Source: Straminergon stramineum (taxonomy: Eukaryota > Streptophyta > Bryopsida > Hypnales > Calliergonaceae). From it: a stretch of 64,000 bases of DNA. Position 1 is the stretch's first letter. Every line of letters begins with the position of its first letter. The translations under genes were made by a program, and so were the position numbers. The notes under the pieces are model-generated. The model did not search any database. It saw only the letters and a program-made list of their open reading frames with translations, and was not told the DNA's origin. Shown piece after piece: positions 1 through 12,100 of the stretch. The stretch lies in contig OY987265.1 of the NCBI GenBank assembly GCA_963920665.1, positions 28,897,001 through 28,961,000 on the forward strand. The letters run 5' to 3'.

Positions 1-480
1 TCAACTAACACCGGACGAAGCAGTGACGAAACTGATAGCTGACAATGGCACAAGCACAGCAAAGTGGTTGCAACAACAACGGTCACCATCAATTCTCTCA
101 GTTCTAGAGGCTCAAATCCAAGAAGCTTCACCCACGAGTATTGGGGCACCTAAATCTGAACAGTGTTGCGAACCACTAACCGCATCACTGACATCAACAA
201 AAACCTATATGCAGGGATTCTACATGACAATGGGGAGGACGACGTGCCGAAAATTCTTGTGATTGTTCATAAACCCTAAATCAAACAAGTGGACGTCCAA
301 GCAAAACGACGGGAAAAAAGCCACCTGAGAGCTGATTCTAAAAACACCAGACGAAGCAATGACGAAACAGATTAGCTGCCAATGGCATTGACACTGCCAA
401 GTAGTTGGAACAATGACGGTCACCTCCAATTCTGTCCGTCCCGGAAGCTCAATTTCAAAAAATGTGACTCACCAGCACCA
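1..480. repeat. Two-unit direct repeat, period about 336 bp, GC-richer
   Basis: A segment starting near position 9 (ACCGGACGAAGCAGTGACGA) recurs near position 345 as ACCAGACGAAGCAATGACGA. Both copies continue through a CAATGGCA stretch and GGTCACC into a CAATTCT-containing stretch. The two units are diverged. The block to about 840 is clearly richer in GC than the AT-rich DNA after it, so it may be a captured gene fragment or the end of a mobile element that begins before the window. I recognise no protein in any frame. The motif TTTAGGGTTT on the minus strand near 280 resembles plant gene leaders, but that alone does not establish a gene. Confidence 0.5.
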
Positions 481-889
481 CGACGTCGATCGCCTCAGGC
501 AACGCAAGTCCTTCAATCGCAGACTTCCGGATTATGGTGCAGCTCAGGATTCGAAAGGAGTCCCTCGCTGCACTGTGCAGACGTGCTCACAGGGAGCGGA
601 GTAAGAGAACCCTAAAATCGGGTATGAACCTGGCGAGCAAGCTGTCAAGTAATTTGAATGTGATATGTGACACAGGCCTCCTTAATATCACATTCTATAA
701 TGTCACGTCGTCTGTTCTCTTGTCATATTCTGTAATATCACAGCAATTTTTCCCTAGTATCACCACAGTAGTTCTCTCCTCAGAGTCTCTAATTTCAAAT
801 CTTCCCTCATCACGTTCCTCTTATATCACACCTTCATAATGGACAGGCCCCATGACCACTTTTCAAACTTCAAAACCCATCTACTCTGT

Positions 890-2010
890 ATGCTCCCATT
901 TTGCAACTCAATATGCATGAAATTTATATATATATTTTTTCAAAGATGAAATTACATATTTTCTAAAAAATTCAGAAAATTCATATATTTTACAAAATTC
1001 TAAAATTACCACAAATGTTTGAAAAAATTGAAAACGATTCATACTAATGCGCTTAAAAAATCTCAAATTTTCACTACAATCATATGTGATATTGTAGAAC
1101 ATCATGGCTTAAATGAAATTACAATGTCATTAGAAAATTAGCATACCATGCCTATAGACCCAATGATCATATTGAAACAATATATTGCATTTGAAGAGTT
1201 TTTCTATTTTTCAAATTTTAGAAGAAAGTAGATGTTCATTTCATTAGTTGGATTTCAAATCCATTAATATTATTTACATGTCTAAAATTTAGATCAAGAC
1301 CATGGAGGTAGAAAGGCCCAAAATACACTATAAGTTGTACCATAGATTAAGCATCTTCTTCAATAAAAGAATCAACTATACTAATTTGAGTGAAGTTTAA
1401 AAATCATCCATTGCATATGTCATCAAGGAATTCTATAAAGAAACCCCAATAAAGAATTTCAATTTTTTGGACCTAGAGGCTCTTAGAAAGTCATCCAATT
1501 TTCAAAATCTCAAGTGTTTCAGGTTAACCCTTGAAATGTTGAGCCTATGACTACAAAGTTGGAGGTTAAATTCTAGTACTATGTATGCTCCCATTTAGCA
1601 ACTACATGTTAACAAAAAAAATATGGATATCTTTCAAAGATGAAATTACATTTCTTCTTTACTTCACAAAGAAAATTAGTTTTCTTGTGTTGAGATTTTT
1701 TGAAGAAAAAACAAAGAAAAATCATATAAAATAGAAAATTATCTCAAAAAATCTGAAAATTTTACATGTGTACACTATAGTGAAGAACATCATGGTATAA
1801 ATTCAATTTCCGTGTCATTCTATAATTTGAATTTAGTAGACATTAAAAGTACATCTAAAGTTCAAATTGTGATAAAATACTCAATTTTAGGATTTTTTTT
1901 TCAAAATTCAAATTAGAGTTTAAACTAGAGTAGATGATCTTCATTTCATTAGTTGGGCTCAAATTTTTTTTAAATCATTTTAATGGAGAAGTTTCAAATT
2001 TAGAGCAAGG
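890..2010. repeat. AT-rich direct duplication, offset about 700 bp
   Basis: The phrase TGCTCCCATTT at about 891 recurs at 1585. After it, the order of matching landmarks is kept: CAAAGATGAAATTACAT, GAACATCATGG, TCATTTCATTAGTTGG at 1236 and 1941, and AAATTTAGA(T/G)CAAG near 1285 and 1996. The offset drifts slowly from 694 to about 711 bases, so this is one ancient segmental duplication with small indels. No coding potential is seen. Confidence 0.55.
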
Positions 2011-3600
2011 AACAACTTTCCAATATATACTAATTTCTCCTTTACTTCAAGATAAACATTAACAAGACTACAAACTCAATTGCATACTCTTCCTAAGCAA
2101 CTATGAAAGATCAACAAGAAAAAATTGGATGAAATAGTGCTTGTGGTTTTTATCCACATCACTACATTAATTGTCATCCAAAGGCAACAAAAATGGCTCA
2201 TGTGGTGTTATAGGGATAATTCCCTCATGAATATGGATAAATGCCATGCGTTATCATGAATTTCCAACTAAATCTATCCCATATATTATACTTGTTGGGC
2301 CCCTAATTAACACTAATGCTTTAATCTGTATGCTAAAAAAATTGAGAAAATTTCTAAACTACTTTGGATTTTTGAATTAAAAATTAAAAAATTAAAAAAA
2401 TCTAATATCAAAAAGAAAAAATCCTTTATGTTACATTGACCTCCACCTTTGGCATGATATCTAGAGTTTCCTTTTAAAAAATCCTAAATCCTTCTGGAAA
2501 ATTAGAGCTTGTATCATGGTGATTCTACAACTACTTTTGGACTAAGGTAGACAAAGCCATTATGAACCAAAGCCCAATTCATGTCCCTAATTGTAGACCC
2601 AATGTCACTTGAACACCATCATTTAGCTTCTACGCATAACAATAATTCTTGCAATATTCCATAATAAGAAGTGACACTTTTGGCCATTATTTTTGGAACC
2701 ATGTAGGGGATTAAGAGACACATTAGCATCCAAGAGGGCAAAAAAAGTTTCCCCTAGGCAAGAGCCCTTTGGGATTTACAATAGGAATCTATGTGATTTT
2801 TGCTTTGACCACCTATAATGTAATTTTTTTTTCAAAAATGGTTTGATGAAAGTATATTTGGAATATTTCCTAATTTTCCATTTCAGAGCTAAGAAAAATG
2901 TATGAATCCAATAAATGTAACTATGAGGAGTTACCCAATGGTTCATAACAGACTTCCTAACTGAATCTCTCTAAATTATAAATCCCAAGTATCTTATATA
3001 GTGATTGGTTATTCTTGAATTGTAGATTTAATGTGTATGGTTAAAAATTACTTCTAGCTCTCACTCTAATTGTGACCCATTTATAAATTTGACCCCTTTT
3101 AGATTCTTGCTCAAAATGTACAACTTCTATTCACAAGAATTTAAGGTCAATTTCTTATACACCTATTTTGAACACTTTGAAAATTCATACTAACAAAATT
3201 TTTTTAATAATTTATTCATATGGGAATCCATGTTTTATCCTCAAGAGGATTCAACAAATTTTAAACAATTTAATAATAGGAACTATGTTAAAATGCTCAC
3301 TGAGATGAGAAATTATAAAATATTACTCCCTTTGTTTTTGAAGAAGAACCTTGTTTCTTTTGTATTTTATAGAGGAAACATGGGTGGTTTTCATGAACAC
3401 AGGGAGTACATACTTATGTTCTAATTTCAAAGTTCATCAAAGATGAAAAGGGTTTTATACTTACGCTTGGATGTTCACAAAGCATTCTTCTAAGTACTAT
3501 CCGTGTTTTCACAAGAGTTTTGTAACTAAAATCGTTTTTTTGTAAATTTTTATTGAAAGATGAGAAGATGCCGCATCTAACCCAATTTGTGTTATACTTT
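2011..3600. other. AT-rich intergenic DNA, nothing recognised
   Basis: Low-GC sequence with many A and T runs and only short chance reading frames. I see no terminal repeats, RNA genes or protein similarity. Confidence 0.5.
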
Positions 3601-3639
3601 TCGAACTCTTATTGAATTAATTATGAATTTTTGTACCGG

Positions 3640-4922
3640 GGTCCTGACTCCATCGACCCCAACTTACTACTTTTCCTTTTTCAGTCAGTGCTGCTGAACT
3701 CCATATTATCACGTGGGCGTCTGGGCTTTCAGTTCGCATTCCAAGCTTACCATTCCGTCGCTTTCGTCGTCTCCAGCTGCGAGTGAAGCGAGCATTCATC
3801 TTATTGTACTCTTTTTCTTTGATTCCCACTGCACATTTTTCGATCAATCCACGTTGAAGCTCGTGGAGAACATAAATGCTCGTTGACGTGAGTCGGTATC
3901 AATCCAGGTTATCGCCTCTGAGACGCGCGGGGCAGGATTTGAGGTCATTTTGAGATTCCCTTGGGAAGGAACTTGGTGTATGATATGCGTGCTTGCTGCG
4001 GACGAGGAAAATGTTGCGAGAATCGAAATGAAGGTTTTGAGCAGAAGGTAGAGCTCGATAGGGTTAGATGGCAAGATTTGGAGGCGTCTGGAGGCGGTAT
4101 CGCTCTTCTTCCAGGTACGATTGCAGTTTGAATCATTCGGGAGATCATACCCTAAATTCTGCTTAGGATTTTTCTTTTTTTCTTTTACTTTGGGAAGAGT
4201 CGTTGTCGAAATTCTGATTCTTCGAAATCGAGGTGATATAGGCACAAAAATACCCCGGGAGTAATTGTAATTCAAGGGTTTAGTAAGGGTAAAAGAAGCT
4301 TCGGTATCCCTCTGTGCAAAAGCACCCGGGGAGACTTTTAGGGTTGAATGGCTGTGACTGGGCTCAAAAGTTGGGTTCTTGAAGGTTGCATTGTGCTGCC
4401 AATTTGGTACATTTTACCTAAAGGAGTGTTATTGGAACTTGGCTTGATAAAATTGTTCATTCGAAGCAAGTTGGACACGGTTTCGCGCCGAGTGCCGGAT
4501 TTGGAAGTGAGGGCTTGCTCCTCTATTGAAGGTTCAACTCCATCTGGAGTGTTGGAATCTTATCAATGGCGTTTCCTAACCCCGGAATTCATTGTTATAG
4601 TGGTTTCGTGTAGGTTATGTCAGAGCCTTGTTTTGGTTCACTTGTATTTTATTTTTTGACAGGCTCTTTCAATGTTCTTCACCGATTCTGGTGATCAATG
4701 AAGTTTGGCCTTGTCTGAATTATAATTTTTACGGTATTGATCAATTGACTTGGTCATTTCAAAACCATGAAATCTCGATCCTTTATTTAAGGGTTAATGG
4801 CACATACGAAGGACTGCTGATGTTCTGATTGAACGGGTGTGCAGGCGATGATAACCATTTTGATTAAGGTGCCAAAAGCTCTCGCTCAATTTTAGGGCAA
4901 TTGAGGGAGTGTATAGTTCGCC
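3640..4922 (+). promoter_or_regulatory. Promoter and 5' leader of the zinc transporter gene, probable leader intron 4115-4844
   Basis: GC rises sharply here compared with upstream DNA and no long reading frame fits a protein. A good splice donor, CAG|GTACGA, lies at 4114/4115. A pyrimidine-light acceptor, GTGTGCAG, ends at 4844 just before the last leader segment. An intron of about 730 bases in the untranslated leader is therefore likely, though inferred. The stretch contains CACGTG-like sequence near 3711 (ATCACGTGGG), a G-box core. Minus-strand reading frames of 76 to 143 codons in this stretch look like chance frames. Confidence 0.45.
4848..4895 (+). promoter_or_regulatory. Upstream ORF of 15 codons in the transporter leader
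   Basis: An ATG at 4848 opens a 15-codon frame closed by TAG at 4893-4895, only 27 bases before the main start. It is in the same phase as the transporter CDS, so its stop also shows that the main protein cannot extend upstream without splicing. If the proposed leader intron is real, this uORF starts three bases into the second exon and would be in the mature mRNA. Such uORFs can lower or tune translation. There is no direct evidence that this one does. Confidence 0.45.
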
Positions 4923-6389
4923 ATGGCGCAGCGAGCGATTCCTTTAAGGGTATTAATGCCAGCACCCATACCCTTCCCAGGCCCTGCGACATCAAAAAAG
5001 AAGAAAGGAGGATCTGCAGGGACAGTGGGAGCTTTGTTTCGGAATGTGCTCGGCGACAGAGAGCAGCTCTCTCCTTATGTATCCACTGCGCCCAAGTTGA
5101 CCGCTCTGGTAAAATCTCCTCTCCAGTTCATCATTGCTGATGCCAAGACTCGGAAGATTGGCATGTTTCTCTTACTGAGCACGGCTTTCATGGTGGTGGA
5201 GTTCGTGTATGGGTTCCACAGCAACAGCTTGGGACTCGTCTCTGATGCTTGCCACATGCTCTTCGACTGTGCTGCATTGGCCATTGGGCTCTATGCTTCT
5301 TACATTTCGAAGCTTCAGGCGAACGCTAGGTTTAACTATGGGTACGGCCGGTTTGAAGTCATTTCTGGGTACATGAATGCGGTGTTTCTTATCTTGGTGG
5401 CTTCTCTCATTGTGTTGGAGTCTCTGGAAAGGATACTTGACCCTCCTCAGATTGCAACCGACAGCTTGTTGGTGGTGTCCATAGGGGGTTTTTTGGTGAA
5501 CGTTGTGGGGCTGATGTTCTTCCACGAAGCTCATCATCATCATCCAGGCGGACATCATCATCATCATGGACATTCCCATGCCAAGAAAGAATTGCCGAGA
5601 ACTGTCAGAGCGAAGGGTGGCGATTATAAAGTGCTGGATGTGGAAGATGAGCACAATTATCAAAATAGTTTGGTGCAACGCCACCAAACACATGTACATA
5701 GCTCACAGGATGCAGGTTTTAGTCATGCACATGTTGATGACATTCATCACAGAGACCAGCATAATCAAAATCATAGTAGCTCATGTAGTCACGATCATGG
5801 GCATGACCATGGTCACGGTCATAGTCAGGAACATGATCATGGTCATGGGCACAAGCAGGAGCATGTTCATGAGCATAGCAATGACCATGGGCATGAGCAC
5901 AAGCACAACGATCATGATCATGATCACGATCACGAGGTTGAACATGACCATACAGACCACAACATGCAGGGTATGTTTCTGCATATCTTGGCAGATACAT
6001 TAGGAAGTATTGGGGTGGTGGTTTCTACGTTACTTATCCAGTACAAAGGCTGGTACTTGGCAGATCCTGCCTGCTCCATTTTCATTTCAGTGCTCATTAT
6101 TGCATCAGTAATTCCTTTGATCAAGGGCTCAGCTGAGATGCTGCTGCAGAGAATGCCACGAGCAACTGAGAGACGCATCCAGCACTCTATGAAACAGGTG
6201 GCTGCTATTGATGGTGTTTGGAGTTGCCAAGCTTTACATGTTTGGAATTTCACCAGTGCTGAGATTATTGGCAGCTTACACGTTCTTGCTACCCGAGGGG
6301 CTGATAGGGAGCAGTTAAGAGTTGCAGTTGCTGGAACATTGAAGAAAGCTGGAATTACCGATCTTTCTCTTCAGGTTGAGACAGTATAG
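4923..6389 (+). CDS. CDF-family zinc transporter, ZnT7/ZnT5/MTP12-like, His-rich loop
   Basis: A 488-residue cation diffusion facilitator. This family exports Zn2+ from the cytosol, usually in exchange for protons; ZnT5/ZnT7 and plant MTP12/MTP5 act in the early secretory pathway. Six membrane segments lie near residues 79-97, 103-126, 148-168, 183-200, 350-372 and 378-400. The tetrahedral zinc site is visible as two HxxxD motifs, H111/D115 in TM2 and H354/D358 in TM5. A cytosolic loop (about 201-347) holds roughly 46 histidines, mostly as HDHGH-type repeats. Residues 401-488 form the C-terminal domain. The start ATGG follows GCC, a strong context, and an in-frame stop lies 30 bases upstream. 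The CDS has no intron. Arabidopsis MTP12, as I recall it, is about 800 residues with extra N-terminal membrane segments; these are absent, so the layout resembles ZnT7. Family assignment is secure; the exact orthologue (MTP12 versus MTP5 clade) is not. Confidence 0.93.
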   Translation: MAQRAIPLRVLMPAPIPFPGPATSKKKKGGSAGTVGALFRNVLGDREQLSPYVSTAPKLTALVKSPLQFIIADAKTRKIGMFLLLSTAFMVVEFVYGFHSNSLGLVSDACHMLFDCAALAIGLYASYISKLQANARFNYGYGRFEVISGYMNAVFLILVASLIVLESLERILDPPQIATDSLLVVSIGGFLVNVVGLMFFHEAHHHHPGGHHHHHGHSHAKKELPRTVRAKGGDYKVLDVEDEHNYQNSLVQRHQTHVHSSQDAGFSHAHVDDIHHRDQHNQNHSSSCSHDHGHDHGHGHSQEHDHGHGHKQEHVHEHSNDHGHEHKHNDHDHDHDHEVEHDHTDHNMQGMFLHILADTLGSIGVVVSTLLIQYKGWYLADPACSIFISVLIIASVIPLIKGSAEMLLQRMPRATERRIQHSMKQVAAIDGVWSCQALHVWNFTSAEIIGSLHVLATRGADREQLRVAVAGTLKKAGITDLSLQVETV

Positions 6390-6900
6390 ACTTTTATTTG
6401 CTCCTCCAGGATGGACAAGTTGTTGCAGTCATTCCACAAGTAAGTCTGGTATGCACACTTTTCATACATTGTCAATGGAGCAAAACTTAGAAGTATTGTT
6501 GTAGTGCAAGTAATGTATCAAACAACAATCCCTGCAACATGTAATGCAGAATTTTTGATGTTCATAGATGCCAGGAGTTTCATAGTGAGATTTTTCGAAG
6601 TGCTCTATAACAGCCATTCACAGGACAATGTACTTCAGCCAGGATTTAAATGTAGGATGAATCCTTGATGCCATTTTTCCAAGTTCCATCATTCTCTTTC
6701 TCATGCCCATCTTGATCAGTGGTCTTCTCTCTTTTTCTACTCAGAAATATACTACTCATTTGCAGAACTTCAGGATAAATGAGAATCCTGTGTTCATAGT
6801 CAAGCTTCAAAAATGAGAGTTCTGTGTGGCTATGAGTCTCAGGTTGCCATGATGACCAGCTTTGTGGCATGCATCTTTATTGATGTATTCTTGAGCATTG
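6390..6900 (+). other. Probable 3' UTR of the zinc transporter
   Basis: Sequence after the TAG stop keeps the moderate GC of the gene island up to about 6.9-7.0 kb and then falls to AT-rich DNA. No convincing reading frame or poly(A) signal of standard form was identified; the transcript end is a guess. Confidence 0.35.
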
Positions 6901-8949
6901 CCTTCTGTCATATATGTGAAGTGGTTCAGAGACCTGGAGTTCATAGTGGTGGTAGAGGCCCATGCTTGCAAGTGGGTTAATTCTATTCAGGAAAACTGGA
7001 TACTTGGACTTTGATGATCTTCTGAAGCTTGGCACAAATGGCATTGTTCAAACATCTGCAAAGTGCAAGGAAACTTCAACACAAGTTTTTTGTTATTTTT
7101 GTTTTGAATATAGAGGGTAGGTAGGCCACTTATTTGCCCTACCCATGCAACTCAACTCACTGTGCATACTCCACCCAATCGCAACTTTTCTAGTGTGCTA
7201 AAGTAAAATGTCATTTATGATGACAAACAAAAGCATAATAACCATCTATTATGATCATTTTTTAATTGTAGGAAAAGAATAGTGTTTGGAAGACTTGTCA
7301 AATCTTCCCAACTTGTTGCATTTCTAGTCTTTACCTTCTAATTAAATAAATGACTTGCCATTAGTAACCAAGCCTTAGTTTACTCCATATATTATCCTTT
7401 GACATGCAAGATTTAGAAGGAGAGCATGATTCAACAAGTGCCTTCAAATCCTATTTGACCATATCTTATCCTTCTATGGGTCATGTATAACCTTTATTTA
7501 CTTGCTTGAAGTTAGTGTGTATGAGATGGCAATTCATAGGGAGAGACACAACCTCTAAAGTGCATGAAAGGTGTATCAAAAACAACCTTGTGCAAGGTTC
7601 CAACTCTTAGGGCACTTGGAACTGAAGGTTGGTAAGAAGGCCCAACATTGCCAATACCAAACTAGAGAAGCAAACTTTATATACAATTTTGGTGTCAATA
7701 CTTGTATCTCCATTACACTATGGAACTACTAGAGAGAAGCTCATTGGCTTTCCAAGGCCAAAATTAATGGCACACGGAGATTGACGCCAAAGGTCAACAA
7801 ATCTTTCATGTAACCATTTATTTGGGGGGCTTTAGAAGGCCCCAACTCTCCTAAGTTGAGAAAAGTATTTTTTGTGTGAAACATGGAAGTTAGACCACCT
7901 CATCCTTTGGGAGAGCATTTTTCTAAATATTCAATGGGCTCTCTTCAAATTAAAAGAAACCAGTCTACAGTTGGTCAATATATTATATTATAGTTTCATC
8001 TGTTTTTTTCAATTTGGATCAATTTGCCCTATCCAAGATTATCTGAAGGTACATTTAGACTCCCAATACAAAAGTAATGGGTGTTTCAAGTTTTGGCAAT
8101 GGTTTACACAACATTCATGCAATTCAAGGAGTCAAACTGGGGTGGATGGGGAGGTCACTACATATTATATTTTCCATATGCATACATTTAAAGACTATTT
8201 TACGGGGGAAAGTATTATATTTAAAAAAAAAATTTATAGTACCCTATAGTTACCTAATTTTCTAAGATGAATTATTCTAGATGAGGGTATTGTTGTTTAA
8301 AACTTTCACTTATTTTTTTCATACAACTTTGTTAGTTTAAAAGTTTTCTATTTTTCTTCATAGTTGCCAAATTTAGGAACTTAACAAAAAATTATATAGG
8401 CAACGACTAGACAAGCTCTTACCAATACCATTAGTGCATTCATGAGAAAATATTGCAAATTTTTGCTAATAGAATAATAGTAACCATTTTAGATGTGGAC
8501 AAAGTATTTAGCAAGACAACAACATTGCAGAGTTATTGTAGCATTTACCCTACTTCCCTACAACATAACATTGCAAATACAAGAATGAGTTTTTAGGATT
8601 TAGTGAAACCATTGTGTGATACTCAACATGGAATGCTAAATATGAAAAAGGACTTCATTATTTAACATCACAAAAATAATATAGTGGAAAAAAAGAGCAA
8701 AATTGAAGCACCAAAACTCGCAAATTTCCATGAAGAATAGCCAACCACATTTGCTATTTCGAACAAAAGTAAATTCTTGCAATTATTGATTTATGACAAA
8801 GTAGCAAGAAGAATTAGAAAACTTGCAAGAACAATATACTTCCATGCTAGGAGAATACATTACAGTACCATGACCTAGCCTACCCACCCTACACATCAAA
8901 AAACAAAAAGAAGATCCACCTTCAATACCTACTCATGGCCAACTCAGAC
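6900..8949. other. AT-rich intergenic DNA, nothing recognised
   Basis: Only short, mostly ATG-less reading frames occur. The longest, 125 codons from 7872, begins with TTG, is rich in Phe, Ile and Lys as expected of random AT-rich DNA, and resembles no family I know. Confidence 0.5.
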
Positions 8950-9100
8950 CACTAGTACAAATGTATGCTAAAAAACCAATGGTTTGAAATGGTTTAGTGT
9001 TCAATTTTTTAATTTAAAATGAAATTGTGCTAGTTTCAAAGCACATTAAGTACAAAACCATTTCAAACCATGGTTTTTTTAACATGGATTTGTACTAGTA
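8950..9100. mobile_element. Foldback MITE of 151 bp, CACTA-like ends
   Basis: The left end reads CACTAGTACAAATGTATGCT and the right end, complemented, TACTAGTACAAATCCATGTT. The arms then share AAAAAA(A)CCA(A)TGGTTTGAAATGGTTT, giving a stem of about 50 bases with few mismatches. Flanking triplets are GAC and GAT, close to the 3-bp duplication expected of CACTA-type elements. It has no coding capacity. Related CACTAGTA-type ends occur in the foldbacks near 37973 and 46795. Confidence 0.7.
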
Positions 9101-12100
9101 GATAGAGATGAGACCTCCTCCAATGCATATTGCAGTACTTGTGCAAGACAATGGCCACACTAAAACGCTCAAGTATAAGCAAAGAAAACAAATGTAACCC
9201 TAAAGCTCCAAACTTATAAACTGGATTTGTAAGCATAAGAGGTGCATATAATTGAGCAACACAACCAAGTAGGATTTTGCAAATGGTCTCCACTCAAAAA
9301 GACACTTTTGTATGCTAAACTAACATAATTTCTACTTTCATTAAGAGTTGCAAACATAACTTCTTGGACATGTAAACTTTTTGAACTCACGCTAATAGGC
9401 TTATTTTTAGACAAGTCTTCCTCCAATAATTGCAAAAGGAATCTGATATGATATGAGGCCTATATTATTTTTATAAGGCTTCATATATCCAATCTAAGAT
9501 AGTGGATGATTGCCACACCCTATATTTGTTATAACTCCACTGATGAATTCCTTAACTAGCCCTCTTTGAAAGAAGTAAAAAAATTCATTTTTTGGCTTGA
9601 GATTTATTAAAATACCCTATTTGGACTCATGAATATTTTTAAGACTAATCCCTAGTGACTTTCCCAAGACATCTTGCCAAACATTGGCTATTATAGCAAA
9701 TGATCTTTTTTTTGAAGTGGCATTTGGATAATAGCTCCAAACTCAAGCTATTTTAGAAGTCCAAAATCTCTAGTTCCTAAGGGAAGATTTGAGGGCATTT
9801 AGAGACTATTTCAAGCCCGCTTTCCATGTTATGAACCAATGATTGTTGGCCAGAATTTTTATAATTCCAAATAAAAAATTCCATATTTTTATATTTTTTT
9901 TAAATAATTGAAAAAAATAAAATCATAATAATTTTAATTTTTTTTAAATTGAAAAAATGAAAGTTTTATTATTTGACATAGCAATGTCTTGACCATGTCA
10001 AATTGCTTATATGGTAGAGTTCCTAGAATTTTCCTAGTTCAAAAACTTGTGGTCTTTTGAAGGCCCCAAAAATCTTCAAATATGATATTTGTCGCACAAG
10101 GTATGGCCTAGAATTGTAGCCAATGTATAAGTGAAATATTTTACACTTTTGCCTAGAGTAATTTTTTAAAAGGCTAAAGTCCCATTGTTCCTACAAGGGA
10201 CAAAATGGATTTTGGTAGGCTCCTACGATCTCAATTTTGTCATGGTTATGTAAAACTTTTCATTATAATTTAAAAAAACATTAACTTTGGGATATATTGT
10301 TTTCATTTTAGTTGGTACCTATTGTCTAAGAACAAAAGTTATATCTCAATAACTTCAAACGATTGAGCCTGACAATAAACAAATATTAAAAAATTGAAAG
10401 AAAAAATTCAAAAATTTATTTCTTATAGATTCTTCCCTCCATCCCATAATGATCTTCTTGTAGGTATAGATTTTTTGTCCCCAAAAGATCTTCATGTTGT
10501 GACATAAGAGGAAGGGTCTAAAAATGAAGTCTTGGGAATTGCACAATCTTTTAGTAAAAATTGGCTAGAGTACTTTATTAAGCTAATCCCATCTCCCTAC
10601 CAAATTGGTCCCATCTCCTATCAATCAAAACAAAACTAGCTCCACAACCTAATCTAAACCAGTCTACCACCACCTAATTTACGCATGCTAAATGTAGATG
10701 CCACATACATTTGCATTGATCTAGTTGTAGCCCATCAGGGTGGGAATAAGAAAGGCAACTGTACAACATGGGAATTACACCATGGTGGCCAAATCAATGG
10801 CCACTAGTGCTTCCTTATAAGGCCCCCCAAATCTCACTTTCTGGTGTCCTAAACTACATTTTGAAAACTTACCTAGATTTGAAACTACTAGGACAATAGG
10901 AGAAAATTGAACTCTATTTACAGATCAAAATAAATTAAAAAAATCATCATTTTCAAGCTTGATCTAGAACATTGTGTCTAATAAGAAGATCATTTTGAGA
11001 TAGAGGGAGTATATTTTTGTGTACATAAAAATCTTTGATTCATTCCATTTGGATTAGTGTATTTCAATTCCATCTTAGAGCTATTAACAATTTAGTTTTT
11101 CCTTCAAACTCATTTTAACTTCTATTTGATATTTTTTTATGAATGAAAATCAATTCTTTTTAAAACTTTTTTATTTCAACTCAATTCTTCAACATAGGAA
11201 ATTTCTAAATCAATTTTGATAGTGCAAAAATTTGAAGCTAAGAAGATTCAAAGTCTCGTAATCCAATCACACAAGGTGCCAAAAAAAACATTTTCTTCAC
11301 TTTAAATACAACTATTTTGCAATCTATGTAGTCAAAGTTTCTGAAATTTCTTCCACACATTCTTTGTACTAGTTTAGTGCAAGATCCTATGATTAAATAT
11401 GTGAAAAATCAATTTTTAAAGTCTCTTGCTCTTTGCGATAAAAATGGCAGTTTTAGTGGTTAGTGATGAAAAAGACCTTGGGAATTTAGGAGTTAAAGAC
11501 CATTTGGTAGCCCCAATTTTTCAAAATTGTGAAGATGTACCATAAAATGCAAAGGATTAATTCTATGATGCATTTTAAGCAAAAGTTATATCCAAGAAGT
11601 TATAAAATATGATTCAAAGTATAAAATTTGTTTCACTAGTATTACACTATTCAATCAATGTATGAGAGAATTGGCAGCTAGAGTAAGATGAACATGTTCA
11701 TTTCTTCCCAAAATGGTTTGAAATAAGACCTTTAACTAAATAGTTGGTCCAAATCTAGAATTTTTCTATCGTATGTTCACGCACAAATAATAGACTAGAA
11801 AAATAAATGAAAATATAAATATTGTATGATTTGACTCAACTTTCTCTCTAGGCACTACAACTAGAATATATGTTTCAATAAAATTTGAAACAATAACCAA
11901 AAATTATTTTTAAGCTCAAGATATTAATCTCGAAAGCATCGGATGATTATTGAATGTATGCACATGATCTCAAATAGATGCATATGAAGTCATTTTTTTA
12001 ATAGATGTTCTTCAAATTTTGACAAGACATGTGAATATGTACCCTCTAAGTAAGAATATAATGTTTTTCTGATTGGGTGTATGGATCAAAAGTTATGTTG

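Noticed and set aside
3617..4275. Minus-strand reading frames of 76 and 143 codons upstream of the zinc transporter
   Set aside because: They overlap the promoter and leader of the plus-strand gene, show no family similarity, and have the composition of the complement of a GC-richer leader.
5172..6253. Several long frames on both strands over the zinc transporter
   Set aside because: They are by-products of the repetitive CATGACCATGGT-like histidine codons, which stay open in every frame. The 488-codon frame carries the conserved family motifs.
7872..8249. 125-codon open frame
   Set aside because: It has no ATG at the start, amino-acid composition is that of random AT-rich DNA, and no motif is seen.
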